NCBI GenBank assembly: GCA_902630555.1
Contig: CACOVB010000002.1
Location: 1-47,500 of the forward strand
Origin: an uncultured SAR116 cluster alpha proteobacterium
Lineage (GTDB): Bacteria > Pseudomonadota > Alphaproteobacteria > Puniceispirillales > Marisalimonadaceae
Reading direction: 5' to 3'
Length of the DNA: 47,500 nt
Shown here: in pieces, positions 1-7,867 of the stretch
Numbering within the stretch: the first letter of the stretch is position 1
Layout of the letters: each line of letters begins with the position of its first letter
Position numbers and translations under genes: made by a program
Notes under the pieces: model-generated
The model's input: only the letters and a program-made list of their open reading frames with translations
What the model was told of the DNA's origin: nothing
Database searches by the model: none

Positions 1-767
1 AAAAATCACCAGAAAATATATCTGAAGAAAAATTACGTAAAGACCTTGACGCAATCAGGTCAGAAATTGAGAAGAAAACTGACATACTTAGTAAAGAAAT
101 AAAGGTTGAGCCAAAAGAAAAGATAACTAAGGTTAAAAATCAAAACTATAATACTAAGAAAAAAACAGTTGCTCAAATTGCTGAAGAAATTGCTGAAGCC
201 AGTGTCAAAAATAGAGAAACAAAAATAATTAAGAATAAAAAACAAATTAATAAAAAAACATCTAGTATTAAAACTCTGAAAAATATTAATTCAAAACAGA
301 AGAGTTTTGCAATTCCTTTAATTATTTTTATTTCTATTCTAATCATAAGTAGTAGTGTATACTTTAGAAATAACGTTGTAAGTTTAAGTCATTCTTATTT
401 TCCTAATTTTGTAGAAAAAAATTTTCATAAAGTATTTGATTTATTCAAACACGTTAAAATACCATTTTATGCTGACTTTAAAAATTTAGAGATAGAAAAT
501 TTTGGTGCAGTTTATGAAGGTAAGTCAGTAAAGTTTTTTGGTAATATAAAAAACAATTCTAAATACTCTATATTAACACCTACGTTAAAAGTAATTATGA
601 CAACAGAAGATGGTAAAATACTTGCAGAAACAATAATAAAATCAACACAAACATTTATCTCATCAAAGAATTTAATCAAAATTAATCATTTGATTCTAAC
701 AAATCAAAAATATAATAATGCTACGATTCGTGCTACTATTATGAAAGAAATTCAAAGTTCAAGTTAG
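1..767 (+). CDS. Membrane protein, C-terminal part (zinc-ribbon/DUF3426-like), 5' truncated
   Basis: An open frame (third frame from base 1) enters from the left edge and stops at TAG 765-767; the start lies outside the window. The visible part begins with about 100 residues of Lys/Glu-rich, probably disordered sequence. One strongly hydrophobic segment follows (about 306-365, IPLIIFISILIISSSVYF). A C-terminal domain then contains FGAVYEGKSVKFFGNIKN and ends in MKEIQSSS, which resembles the beta-sandwich (DUF3426/FxLyD-like) domain of bacterial MJ0042 zinc-ribbon proteins. From memory, such genes lie near lysA and ftsE in Alphaproteobacteria, which fits here. The zinc ribbon itself would be upstream and is not seen. 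Its stop codon interlocks with that of lysA. Function unknown; the family call is an inference. Confidence 0.6.
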   Translation, partial: KSPENISEEKLRKDLDAIRSEIEKKTDILSKEIKVEPKEKITKVKNQNYNTKKKTVAQIAEEIAEASVKNRETKIIKNKKQINKKTSSIKTLKNINSKQKSFAIPLIIFISILIISSSVYFRNNVVSLSHSYFPNFVEKNFHKVFDLFKHVKIPFYADFKNLEIENFGAVYEGKSVKFFGNIKNNSKYSILTPTLKVIMTTEDGKILAETIIKSTQTFISSKNLIKINHLILTNQKYNNATIRATIMKEIQSSS

Positions 768-2023
768 AAATTTGGAATTATGTCAAGATTAAGTAGTTGA
801 TCTATTCTTTCTCTTTTTCTTAACAAAATTTCTTTATTATTTAATATAAAAACTTCAGCAGCGCTTGGTCTACTGTTATAATTTGATCTCATAACACTTC
901 CATATGCACCACAGGTCATAATTGCTAGAACTTCATTTTTTTTTGTTTCTTGTAAATTAAAATCAATACCTAAAAAATCACCTGTTTCACAAATTGGTCC
1001 AACGATATCATATTTTTTTGAAGATCGATCACTTTTAATTTTGAGAGGCTGTATAGAATGAATTGCATTGTAAAGAGTCGGTCTAATTAAATTATTCATC
1101 GCAGCATCAACAATCAAAAAGTTTTTATAATTAGTTGATTTTGTTCTAATTACTTTAGTTAGTAAAACCCCTGATTCAGCAATTAAAGATCTTCCTGGTT
1201 CAATACTCAGTTGAAACTCATTATTTTTGAAAACTTCATTTATAGCTTTACTAAAAGATTTGTAATTAAGTGAATTTTTCATTGTATAATCAACTCCAAA
1301 TCCACCCCCTAGGTCCAAATGATTAACTGCATAGCCAATGTTTTTTAATTTTACTGCTAAATTTTTAATTTTTGAAAATGTTTGAAAAAAAACATCATAA
1401 TCAAATAATTGCGATCCTACATGTATAGCCAGTCCATATGGATTAATAAAAGAAGCATCGTTTATCAATTTATAAGCGTGCACAATATCATCATAGATAA
1501 TTCCAAATTTTGAGTTTTCATCGCCAGTTGATATTTTCTTATGGGTTTTAGCGTTTATGTCGAGGTTAACTCTTAATGCTACATTTACTTTCTTTTTTAT
1601 GTTTTTTGAAATTTCAATTATATCTTTTAATTCTTCAATTGATTCTGCATTTAACTGTTTAATATTTTTATTAATAGCAAATTCTATTTCATCTTTTTGT
1701 TTTCCAACACCTGAAAATATAATGTCTTTTGGCTTAACTGAAACTTTTAAGCATCTTTTTAATTCACCAATAGATACCACATCAGCACCTGCACCTAGAC
1801 TATTTATATATTTAATGACTCCAAGATTATCATTTGATTTAACAGCAAAATGAATTTTACCATTAAGAGGATCCATAATTTTTTTAAGCATATAGAAGGA
1901 GTTTTTAATTAAATTTGAATCATAGACAAAGGTCGGAGTTTCATAGTGATCTACCAATTTTTTTAAACTTAAATTTTGAAGAAATAATTCTCCTGATTTA
2001 CGATAGTATCCAATTTTTTGCAT
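764..2023 (-). CDS. lysA: Diaminopimelate decarboxylase
   Basis: PLP-dependent fold-III decarboxylase that converts meso-diaminopimelate to L-lysine, the last step of lysine synthesis, in the cytoplasm. The 419-residue product is full length. It shows the PLP lysine motif FAVKSND (Lys62), HVGSQL, the glycine-rich LGGGFGVDY, EPGRSLI, the substrate-side Cys motif GPICETGDFL and the C-terminal CGAYGSVMRSNYNSRP. The ATG at 2021-2023 lies one base after the stop of the lptM-like gene, with no obvious Shine-Dalgarno, so translational coupling is likely. It is the last gene of argH-lptM-lysA. The stop (TTA at 764-766) overlaps the TAG of the convergent gene. A second lysine-pathway gene, lysC, lies far away at 37256. 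Confidence 0.97.
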   Translation of the reverse strand: MQKIGYYRKSGELFLQNLSLKKLVDHYETPTFVYDSNLIKNSFYMLKKIMDPLNGKIHFAVKSNDNLGVIKYINSLGAGADVVSIGELKRCLKVSVKPKDIIFSGVGKQKDEIEFAINKNIKQLNAESIEELKDIIEISKNIKKKVNVALRVNLDINAKTHKKISTGDENSKFGIIYDDIVHAYKLINDASFINPYGLAIHVGSQLFDYDVFFQTFSKIKNLAVKLKNIGYAVNHLDLGGGFGVDYTMKNSLNYKSFSKAINEVFKNNEFQLSIEPGRSLIAESGVLLTKVIRTKSTNYKNFLIVDAAMNNLIRPTLYNAIHSIQPLKIKSDRSSKKYDIVGPICETGDFLGIDFNLQETKKNEVLAIMTCGAYGSVMRSNYNSRPSAAEVFILNNKEILLRKRERIDQLLNLDIIPNF

Positions 2024-2024
2024 A

Positions 2025-2153
2025 TTAATTTTTTGTTGAAATTATTTTTTTTGATGGTGCAATAGGGTCAGCTTTTTTTCCACATCCATAAGAAAAAAAA
2101 CTTAAAACTATTAATAAAAGAAATAGAGTATTTAATTGCTTTAATTTTGGCAT
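2025..2153 (-). CDS. lptM: Small lipoprotein, LptM (YifL)-like
   Basis: A 42-codon frame from ATG 2151-2153 to TAA 2025-2027. It encodes a short basic N-terminus, a hydrophobic stretch (LFLLLIVLSFFSYG) and a lipobox-like SYG-Cys, so a mature lipoprotein of about 19 residues starting CGKKADPIAPSKK is predicted. The CGxKGxxxxP start is the signature of the LptM/YifL family, which in enterobacteria assists assembly of the LptDE lipopolysaccharide translocon in the outer membrane. A tiny lipoprotein between argH and lysA is a familiar alphaproteobacterial arrangement. It sits 4 bases after the argH stop and 1 base before the lysA start. The residue at -3 is Ser rather than Leu, a mild departure from the classic lipobox. 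Role in this organism is inferred. Confidence 0.8.
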   Translation of the reverse strand: MPKLKQLNTLFLLLIVLSFFSYGCGKKADPIAPSKKIISTKN

Positions 2154-2157
2154 AACT

Positions 2158-3558
2158 TTATAAATATCTCCTTTTGGCCTCCGATATTGCTTTTAAAACT
2201 AATCTTGGAGAGGTGCCACCAAATGATGTTTTTTTTAATATAGAAGAACTAATACTTATTGATTTCATAATATTACTTTCAATTTTAGGTTCAATTAATC
2301 TTAAATCTTCTAATGACAATTCATCAAGAGAGCAATTCTTCTTTTCTGCTAGAAGAATTATTTTACCGGTAATTTTATGAGCATCTCTGAATGGAATATT
2401 TAAATATGTCACTAAATAATCAGCTAGGTCTGTTGCAGTTGGGAAACCTCTCTGTAAGGCTTTAAGCATTTTATTTTTATTAATTTTTAAAGACTTAACT
2501 ATACCAATCATGTTTAATAGACAATTTTTGATATTTTCTGAAGAATCAAAAATTGGTTCTTTATCTTCTTGTAAGTCTTTACTATAAGCAAGAGGTAACC
2601 CTTTTAATAAAGTTGTTAAATTAATTAAGTTTCCTACAAGTCTGTTAGATTTCCCTCTAATAAGTTCAGCTGCATCAGGATTTCTTTTTTGGGGCATGAT
2701 ACTTGATCCAGTTGTGTATTCTTCATTAATAACTATGAAATTAAAACCATTTGATGACCATAAAATAAGTTCTTCAGCTATTCTAGACAAATTCATGCCA
2801 ATCAAACAAAGTACGGATAAATATTCAATAGCAAAATCACGACTTGAAACGGAATCTATAGAGTTTCTTGTAGGTGAAGAAAAGTTTAATTTTTTTGCTA
2901 CAAAGTTTCTATCAATAGGGTAACTTGTTCCAGCAAGTGCAGCTGAACCAAGAGGGCACTCATTCATTCTGTTTTTACAATCTTCAACCCTAGTTCTGTC
3001 TCTTCCAAACATTTCAACATATGCCAAAAGATGATGTCCAAAAGTGACAGGTTGAGCAACTTGCAAGTGAGTATAACCAGGCATTAAGGTTTCATAATTA
3101 TCTTCAGCTTGAAAAATTAATTTTTCTTGAAGTTGTTTTAAAAGCTCTAAAATCGAATCTATATCACTTCTTATCCACATCTTAAAGTCGGTAACAACTT
3201 GATCATTTCTTGAACGTGCAGTATGTAATTTTTTTCCAGACTCACCAATTAATTCAATTAATCTACTCTCAATATTCATGTGGATGTCTTCTAGTTCAAT
3301 TTTGAATTTAAATTTATTTGTTTCGATTTCTTTTTTAATCTTTAAAAGGCCACTTTTAATTTCTAAAAAATCTTTTTTTAAAATAATTTTTTGTTTTGAT
3401 AACATTTCAGCATGAGCTATAGATCCTTCAATGTCTTGAACATATAAATTTTTGTCAAAACTGATTGAAGAATTGAATTTAATTAAATTATCACTTGATT
3501 CTCCTTCAAATCTTCCACCCCAAATTGTGCTTTTTAAACTTTTTTTTCTTTTTGCCAT
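2158..3558 (-). CDS. argH: Argininosuccinate lyase
   Basis: Fumarase/aspartase-superfamily enzyme that cleaves argininosuccinate to arginine and fumarate, the last step of arginine synthesis. At 466 residues it has the usual length. Visible motifs are WGGRFEGESSD near the N-terminus, TARSRNDQVVTDF, TPGYTHLQ-type sequence (here MPGYTHLQVAQPV) with the catalytic His, and the family signature GSSIMPQKRNPDAAELIRG bearing the mobile-loop Ser. It is the first gene of the minus-strand set argH-lptM-lysA and is divergent from tlpA across a 60-base AT-rich gap. The other arginine gene in the window is argJ at 32075. Confidence 0.97.
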   Translation of the reverse strand: MAKRKKSLKSTIWGGRFEGESSDNLIKFNSSISFDKNLYVQDIEGSIAHAEMLSKQKIILKKDFLEIKSGLLKIKKEIETNKFKFKIELEDIHMNIESRLIELIGESGKKLHTARSRNDQVVTDFKMWIRSDIDSILELLKQLQEKLIFQAEDNYETLMPGYTHLQVAQPVTFGHHLLAYVEMFGRDRTRVEDCKNRMNECPLGSAALAGTSYPIDRNFVAKKLNFSSPTRNSIDSVSSRDFAIEYLSVLCLIGMNLSRIAEELILWSSNGFNFIVINEEYTTGSSIMPQKRNPDAAELIRGKSNRLVGNLINLTTLLKGLPLAYSKDLQEDKEPIFDSSENIKNCLLNMIGIVKSLKINKNKMLKALQRGFPTATDLADYLVTYLNIPFRDAHKITGKIILLAEKKNCSLDELSLEDLRLIEPKIESNIMKSISISSSILKKTSFGGTSPRLVLKAISEAKRRYL

Positions 3559-3618
3559 TATCTTAACTTTATAATTTTTTTAATTATCTTATATATAAAA
3601 TAAAAAAGAGAAACAATA

Positions 3619-4122
3619 TTGTTTAATAGTCTAAAATATTTATTAATTTTATCAATTATCATCCCATTTCCATCTCAATCAAATTCTTTATTTCAAAAAA
3701 TAGATATAAAATTAGAAAACAACGTAATTTTAAATGACGAAAAGAATATTGAAAAAAAATTGTTTGATATTTTTGATTTAAACTCAAAATACGTATTAAA
3801 TTTTTGGGCTACCTGGTGTATCCCTTGTAAAAAAGAATTGCCAGACTTAAAAAAATTAAAAATAGATAATAAAGATTTAAAAGTTGTAATTATTTCTATA
3901 GACAAAAAATCAATTAAGGATCAATTAAATTTTCTAAAAAAAAATAAAGTAAATGAATTGACTTCTTATTATGATCAAAACATGACCTTTTTTAAAAAAT
4001 TAAAACTAAGAGGTATACCCACTACTCTATTAATTAAACAACAAAAGATAATAGCAAAAAAAGAAGGCAATTTTAGTTATAATAAAAATTCATTAGAACA
4101 AATTAATAACTTTTTTAATTAA
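3619..4122 (+). CDS. tlpA: TlpA-family thiol:disulfide thioredoxin-like protein, exported
   Basis: A 167-residue protein with an N-terminal hydrophobic segment (KYLLILSIIIPFPSQSNS), either a signal peptide or membrane anchor, followed by a thioredoxin fold. The active site is WCIPC (Cys67/Cys70) within NFWATWCIPCKKELP, and the cis-proline loop is RGIPTTLLI. Proteins of this family act in the periplasm as reductants, for example in cytochrome oxidase copper-centre assembly or cytochrome c maturation. Position opposite argH is conserved: Bradyrhizobium tlpA, which affects cytochrome aa3 assembly, has a similar setting as far as I recall. The start is taken as TTG 3619, preceded by AAGAGAAA; no in-frame ATG precedes the signal sequence. 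The 3' end overlaps etfA by 8 bases. Exact partner unknown. Confidence 0.85.
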   Translation: MFNSLKYLLILSIIIPFPSQSNSLFQKIDIKLENNVILNDEKNIEKKLFDIFDLNSKYVLNFWATWCIPCKKELPDLKKLKIDNKDLKVVIISIDKKSIKDQLNFLKKNKVNELTSYYDQNMTFFKKLKLRGIPTTLLIKQQKIIAKKEGNFSYNKNSLEQINNFFN

Positions 4123-5047
4123 GTTTACTTTCCATCTCTGGGACTGCTTTAAATAAATCTTCAGCTAAGCCATAATCAGAGATTGAAAAAATAGGTGCTT
4201 CATCGTCTTTATTAATCCCTATTATAACTTTACTATCCTTCATTCCTGCCAAGTGTTGTATTGCACCTGAGATGCCTACGGCTATGTAAAGGTTTGGAGC
4301 AACAATTTTTCCAGTTTGACCAACCTGCCAGTCATTTGGCACATATCCAGCATCGACTGCAGCCCTACTTGCTCCCATCGCAGCGCCAAGTTTATCAGCC
4401 AATTTTTCTAATATCTGGAAGTTTTCTGCAGATCCTAACCCTCTTCCACCTGAAACAACAATATCAGCTGAAGTTAATTCAGGTCTTTCACTTTTAGTTA
4501 GCTCAGAATTTAAATATTTTGTTTGGTTATTAGTTGTTAAACTGCCTATTTCTTGAATCTTGCCAACGTTTTCATTGCCAATTTCTGCTTCTTCAAATGC
4601 TGTGGATCGAATAGTTATGATGTTTATTTTATTTTTACTCTTACAAGTTGCAATAGCGTTTCCAGCATAAATTGGCCTCTTAAATGTTTGCTTATCAACA
4701 ATTTCAATCACATCTGGAATTATCATAGTATCAAGTAAACCTGCTAGTCTTGGAGCTATATTTTTACCATTAGAAGTATTAGAAAATAAAATATTAGTGT
4801 AGTCTTTAAAATTTTCAGCAATAAAATTTGCTGAATCTTCAGCTAATTGGTTCTTAAATGCATCATTTTCATTAGTAAAAATATTATTAATATTTTTAAT
4901 ATGAATTAATTCATTACAAATATCTCTACAACTATCGCTTAAAACTAATAAATCTACATTTCCAAGTTTAAGAGCAGCTTTTATAGTATTTAATGTTGAT
5001 TTTTCTAATTTATTATTATTATGATCTACTACTACTAATGTTTTCAT
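4115..5047 (-). CDS. etfA: Electron transfer flavoprotein, alpha subunit
   Basis: The FAD-binding subunit of the soluble ETF heterodimer, which takes electrons from acyl-CoA and related dehydrogenases and passes them to ETF:ubiquinone oxidoreductase. The 310-residue product shows the C-terminal FAD domain: VVSGGRGLGSAENF, GAAMGASRAAVDAGYVPN, QVGQTGKIVAPNLYIAVGISG and the end motif DYGLAEDLFKAVPE. The start ATG at 5045-5047 has a good Shine-Dalgarno (AGAGG five bases upstream). It lies 13 bases after etfB in the same operon. The gene end overlaps convergent tlpA by 8 bases. No acyl-CoA dehydrogenase or ETF-QO gene is present in the window. Confidence 0.97.
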   Translation of the reverse strand: MKTLVVVDHNNNKLEKSTLNTIKAALKLGNVDLLVLSDSCRDICNELIHIKNINNIFTNENDAFKNQLAEDSANFIAENFKDYTNILFSNTSNGKNIAPRLAGLLDTMIIPDVIEIVDKQTFKRPIYAGNAIATCKSKNKINIITIRSTAFEEAEIGNENVGKIQEIGSLTTNNQTKYLNSELTKSERPELTSADIVVSGGRGLGSAENFQILEKLADKLGAAMGASRAAVDAGYVPNDWQVGQTGKIVAPNLYIAVGISGAIQHLAGMKDSKVIIGINKDDEAPIFSISDYGLAEDLFKAVPEMESKLN

Positions 5048-5060
5048 ATTTACCTCTATA

Positions 5061-5810
5061 CTAAATTACTTTAGCTTCATTTTTTAATTTTTCAATCATC
5101 TCATCAACAGATTTTACCATAATTCCAGCTTCTCTGGATTTAGGTTCCTCAACTTTTAAGATTTCTAACCTCGGTTCAATGTCGATATTTAAATCTTCAA
5201 CTTTTATTTCATCAATTGGTTTTCTTTTTGCCTTCATAATGTTAGGCAAACTTGCATATCTTGGTTCATTCAACCTCAAGTCAGTTGTTACAACAGCTGG
5301 CAAATTAACTTCAATATTTTCTATACCCCCATCTATTTCTCTACTAACTTTTATTTTTTTATCTTGTATTTCTAATTTACTTGCAAAGGTTGCTTGACCC
5401 CAGTTCAGCATTGCTGAAAGCATTTGTCCAGTGGCATTCATGTCATCATCAATTGCTTGTTTGCCCATAATAACAAGATCAGGTTTAATTTTATTACATA
5501 TAGATGTTAGAATTTTAGCGACTGATAATGGTTCAAGTTTAGATGTGCAATTTACAAAAATACCAGAATCAGCTCCCATGGCTAAAGCGTTTCTAATTGT
5601 TTCTTGTACTTCTGGCAAGCCTATGGATACTGCAATTATTTCACTGGCAACACCTTTTTCTTTTAATCGAAGAGCTTCTTCTACAGCTATTTCATCAAAA
5701 GGGTTCATAGACATTTTTACATTATCTAATTCGACGTCCGTCTCATCTTTTTTAACTCGAACTTTAACGTTGTAGTCTACAACTCTTTTTACTGGAACAA
5801 GTATTTTCAT
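5061..5810 (-). CDS. etfB: Electron transfer flavoprotein, beta subunit
   Basis: The 249-residue beta subunit of ETF, which pairs with EtfA and carries the structural AMP. Typical features are the N-terminal [48 protein letters not shown], the long [15 protein letters not shown] motif and [19 protein letters not shown], the beta-subunit recognition loop region with Leu. The start is well defined by an exceptionally strong Shine-Dalgarno two bases before the ATG (see 5813-5821). It is followed by etfA and preceded by the ATR gene, the order usually seen in Alphaproteobacteria. Confidence 0.97.
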   Translation of the reverse strand: MKILVPVKRVVDYNVKVRVKKDETDVELDNVKMSMNPFDEIAVEEALRLKEKGVASEIIAVSIGLPEVQETIRNALAMGADSGIFVNCTSKLEPLSVAKILTSICNKIKPDLVIMGKQAIDDDMNATGQMLSAMLNWGQATFASKLEIQDKKIKVSREIDGGIENIEVNLPAVVTTDLRLNEPRYASLPNIMKAKRKPIDEIKVEDLNIDIEPRLEILKVEEPKSREAGIMVKSVDEMIEKLKNEAKVI

Positions 5811-5812
5811 AA

Positions 5813-5821
5813 ATCACCTCC
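5813..5821 (-). promoter_or_regulatory. Near-perfect Shine-Dalgarno of etfB
   Basis: Read on the minus strand the bases are GGAGGTGAT, nine contiguous matches to the usual 16S rRNA anti-Shine-Dalgarno tail, ending two bases before the etfB ATG. It is the strongest ribosome binding site I saw in the window. Many other genes here have weak or no visible site, so it probably marks high translation of ETF. Confidence 0.85.
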
Positions 5822-5829
5822 CATTTTAC

Positions 5830-6408
5830 TCATTGATTTCCTCCAGGAACCCATAATATATCCGCTTTTCCATTATCATTTGTTATTCTTGAAACTACAA
5901 ATAAAAAGTCTGATAGTCTATTGATATACATTAATGATTGTTTGTTAATCTTATTTTTTTCAGCAAGTTTTGATATGGATCTTTCGGCTCTTCTTGCTAC
6001 CGTTCTTGCAATATGAAGCCAGCACGACATTTCAGATCCACCAGGTAAAACAAATGAATTTAATGGTTCTAATTTATTATTAAAAGAATCAATCATATCC
6101 TCTAAATTTAAAACCTGAGAATTTTTAATTCTTAATGGTTCAAATTTTGGGTTTTCTTCAAATGGTGTAGATAAGTCGGCGCCTAAATCAAAAAGGTCAT
6201 TTTGTATTTTTTTTAAAATATCAACTAAAAAATTATATTTTTTATCATTATTGATACAGTTAATTGAAAGGCCAATAAATGAATTTAATTCATCAACATC
6301 TCCATATGCTGAGGGTCTTAAATCATATTTTTTTACACGACTACCATCTGACAGACCAGTTGTTCCGTCATCTCCTGTCTTAGTATAAATTTTATTGAGC
6401 TTAACCAT
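5830..6408 (-). CDS. Cob(I)alamin adenosyltransferase, PduO type (ATR)
   Basis: The enzyme transfers the adenosyl group of ATP to cob(I)alamin and so makes adenosylcobalamin, the cofactor of methylmalonyl-CoA mutase and some ribonucleotide reductases. The 192-residue product carries the PduO N-terminal ATP loop YTKTGDDGTTGLSDG, the catalytic helix RTVARRAERSI and the C-terminal NRLSDFLFVVSR. The gene overlaps the small membrane protein upstream by 8 bases (6401-6408), so the two are probably coupled. It lies 19 bases ahead of etfB. A small membrane protein, ATR, etfB, etfA order is common in Alphaproteobacteria. No cobalamin riboswitch is visible. It implies that the cell uses B12, made or imported. 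Confidence 0.93.
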   Translation of the reverse strand: MVKLNKIYTKTGDDGTTGLSDGSRVKKYDLRPSAYGDVDELNSFIGLSINCINNDKKYNFLVDILKKIQNDLFDLGADLSTPFEENPKFEPLRIKNSQVLNLEDMIDSFNNKLEPLNSFVLPGGSEMSCWLHIARTVARRAERSISKLAEKNKINKQSLMYINRLSDFLFVVSRITNDNGKADILWVPGGNQ

Positions 6409-6610
6409 TATAATATCTCTTTAGATATAAAATAAATACAAAAACGATTATTGCAATTGCTTGGAAAATAATTCTATATCTCATTATTAAATTACTTTTA
6501 GATTTGTTATATTCACCACCTCTACCCATTGTAATAACGCCCCACATTAAAATTCCAAAAACTATTAGAAGACAAATTACTAATATTGAATTTGCAAGTA
6601 AATCATTCAT
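6401..6610 (-). CDS. Small two-helix membrane protein, HIG1-like (twin transmembrane protein)
   Basis: A 69-residue protein with two predicted membrane helices (ILVICLLIVFGILMWGVITM and IIFQAIAIIVFVFILYL) joined by a short charged loop, GRGGEYNKSKSNLIMRYR. The loop plus MRYR..FQA resembles the HIG1 domain seen in respiratory supercomplex factors, and proteins of this size usually precede the ATR gene in Alphaproteobacteria. I take ATG at 6608-6610 as the start; a TTG codon directly precedes it. The start overlaps the folD stop by 8 bases, and the stop overlaps the ATR start by 8 bases. By analogy it may act with respiratory complexes in the inner membrane; this is unproven. Confidence 0.8.
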   Translation of the reverse strand: MNDLLANSILVICLLIVFGILMWGVITMGRGGEYNKSKSNLIMRYRIIFQAIAIIVFVFILYLKRYYNG

Positions 6611-7508
6611 CAAAAATAATCTCTTTAAATTCGTGATTATTTGTTAAGAAACTTGCTTTAACTGTGTTATACATTAAACATGCAATTGTCATAGGACCTA
6701 CCCCACCAGGTACAGGTGTAATTAAATTAACCTTATTAATAACATCATTAAAATTTACATCACCTAAAATTTTAATTTTATCATTCATTTTTTTTCTATT
6801 GATCCCCACATCAATTACAGTTGCTTTGTCTTTCACATAATTATTATCTATAAATTCAGTCATTCCGATTGCAGCAATTAAAATATCAGCTTTTAGTGTA
6901 AATTCAGATAAGTTTCTTGTTTTAGAGTGTGTAATTGTAGTTGTGCAGTTTTCTTTAAGTAGCAAAGATTGCATAGGTTTCCCAACAATATTTGATCTAC
7001 CTACTATCGTAGCATTTAATCCATTAAGTGAACCTAATTCTTTTTTTAACATATAAATACACCCAAGAGGGGTACAAGGGATCATTCCGTAATTATTACC
7101 TAGAAATAAGTTGCCTAAATTTATTGGATGGAATCCGTCTACATCTTTTTTTGGATCAATTGACAAAATAACTTTATCTTCAGATATATGCATTGGTAAC
7201 GGAAGTTGAACAAGAATTCCATCAATATCTTTTTGTTGATTTAATTCTTTAATTTTATTTAATAATTCTTTTTCAGATATTGACGAGGGATAAGTAATTT
7301 TCTTTGATATTATTCCAATATATTCTGCAGTTTTAATTTTATTTTTAACATATATTTCACTAGCTGAATTTTCTCCAATTAAAATTACGGCTATAGAAGG
7401 TCTGCGTTTATTAAGTTTCTCAGATTTTAAAACTAATTCTGTGACGCTATCAATCAAGTTTTGAGAATGTTTTATTCCATTAATGATTTTTATATTATCA
7501 CTTATCAA
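6603..7508 (-). CDS. folD: Bifunctional methylenetetrahydrofolate dehydrogenase / methenyltetrahydrofolate cyclohydrolase
   Basis: FolD interconverts 5,10-methylene-, 5,10-methenyl- and 10-formyl-tetrahydrofolate and supplies one-carbon units for purines and formyl-Met. The 301-residue protein shows the catalytic YVKNK motif (Tyr and Lys), GILVQLPLP, DVDGFHP, PCTPLG, the NADP-binding GRSNIVGKP and the C-terminal TPVPGGVGPMT. The start is TTG at 7506-7508: a Shine-Dalgarno (GGAG, eight bases upstream) points to it and no in-frame ATG lies nearby. yggT lies 11 bases upstream; the small membrane protein downstream overlaps by 8 bases. Confidence 0.96.
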   Translation of the reverse strand: MISDNIKIINGIKHSQNLIDSVTELVLKSEKLNKRRPSIAVILIGENSASEIYVKNKIKTAEYIGIISKKITYPSSISEKELLNKIKELNQQKDIDGILVQLPLPMHISEDKVILSIDPKKDVDGFHPINLGNLFLGNNYGMIPCTPLGCIYMLKKELGSLNGLNATIVGRSNIVGKPMQSLLLKENCTTTITHSKTRNLSEFTLKADILIAAIGMTEFIDNNYVKDKATVIDVGINRKKMNDKIKILGDVNFNDVINKVNLITPVPGGVGPMTIACLMYNTVKASFLTNNHEFKEIIFDE

Positions 7509-7519
7509 TTGTCTTACTC

Positions 7520-7804
7520 CTACAAACTTAATCTGTAATCAATTAATAAATTTCTAATAAATGATAAAAGCAATATGACTATTACAGGTGAGAAATCCAT
7601 TCCACCAATAAATGGAATATATTTTCTAATTTTAATTAACAAAGGTTCATGAAGTGCAATTAATCCTCTTAATATTAAATCTATAATTCTATTGTATCGA
7701 TTTACGATTTCGAATTGAACTAGGAGGGTTATTATCACATAAGCTATAAGAGTGTATAGATATATGGATATGATTTGATCTAATAATATAAATAAAGCAT
7801 TCAT
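7520..7804 (-). CDS. YggT family membrane protein
   Basis: A 94-residue inner-membrane protein with hydrophobic N- and C-terminal helices. It has the family's internal motif around IPFIGGMDFSPVIVILLLSF (glycine-aspartate-phenylalanine-serine-proline) and the end motif LLIDYRL. YggT proteins are implicated in cell-envelope or division-related processes and in osmotic tolerance in some bacteria, but have no defined biochemical activity. It is the first gene of the operon running to etfA and sits directly ahead of folD, a frequent pairing in Alphaproteobacteria. It is divergent from ynjB across about 60 AT-rich bases. Confidence 0.9.
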   Translation of the reverse strand: MNALFILLDQIISIYLYTLIAYVIITLLVQFEIVNRYNRIIDLILRGLIALHEPLLIKIRKYIPFIGGMDFSPVIVILLLSFIRNLLIDYRLSL

Positions 7805-7867
7805 TGTTAAATTATTTTTGTTATTATATTGATATAAGTTTTAAAATAAAATTTTAAACGGGTGAAT

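Noticed and set aside
1557-1853. 98-codon open frame opposite lysA, and similar antisense frames in argH, etfA, groEL, clpB, ubiG and others
   Set aside because: They lie wholly inside conserved genes on the other strand, encode hydrophobic or low-complexity products typical of reversed AT-rich coding DNA, and have no ribosome sites.
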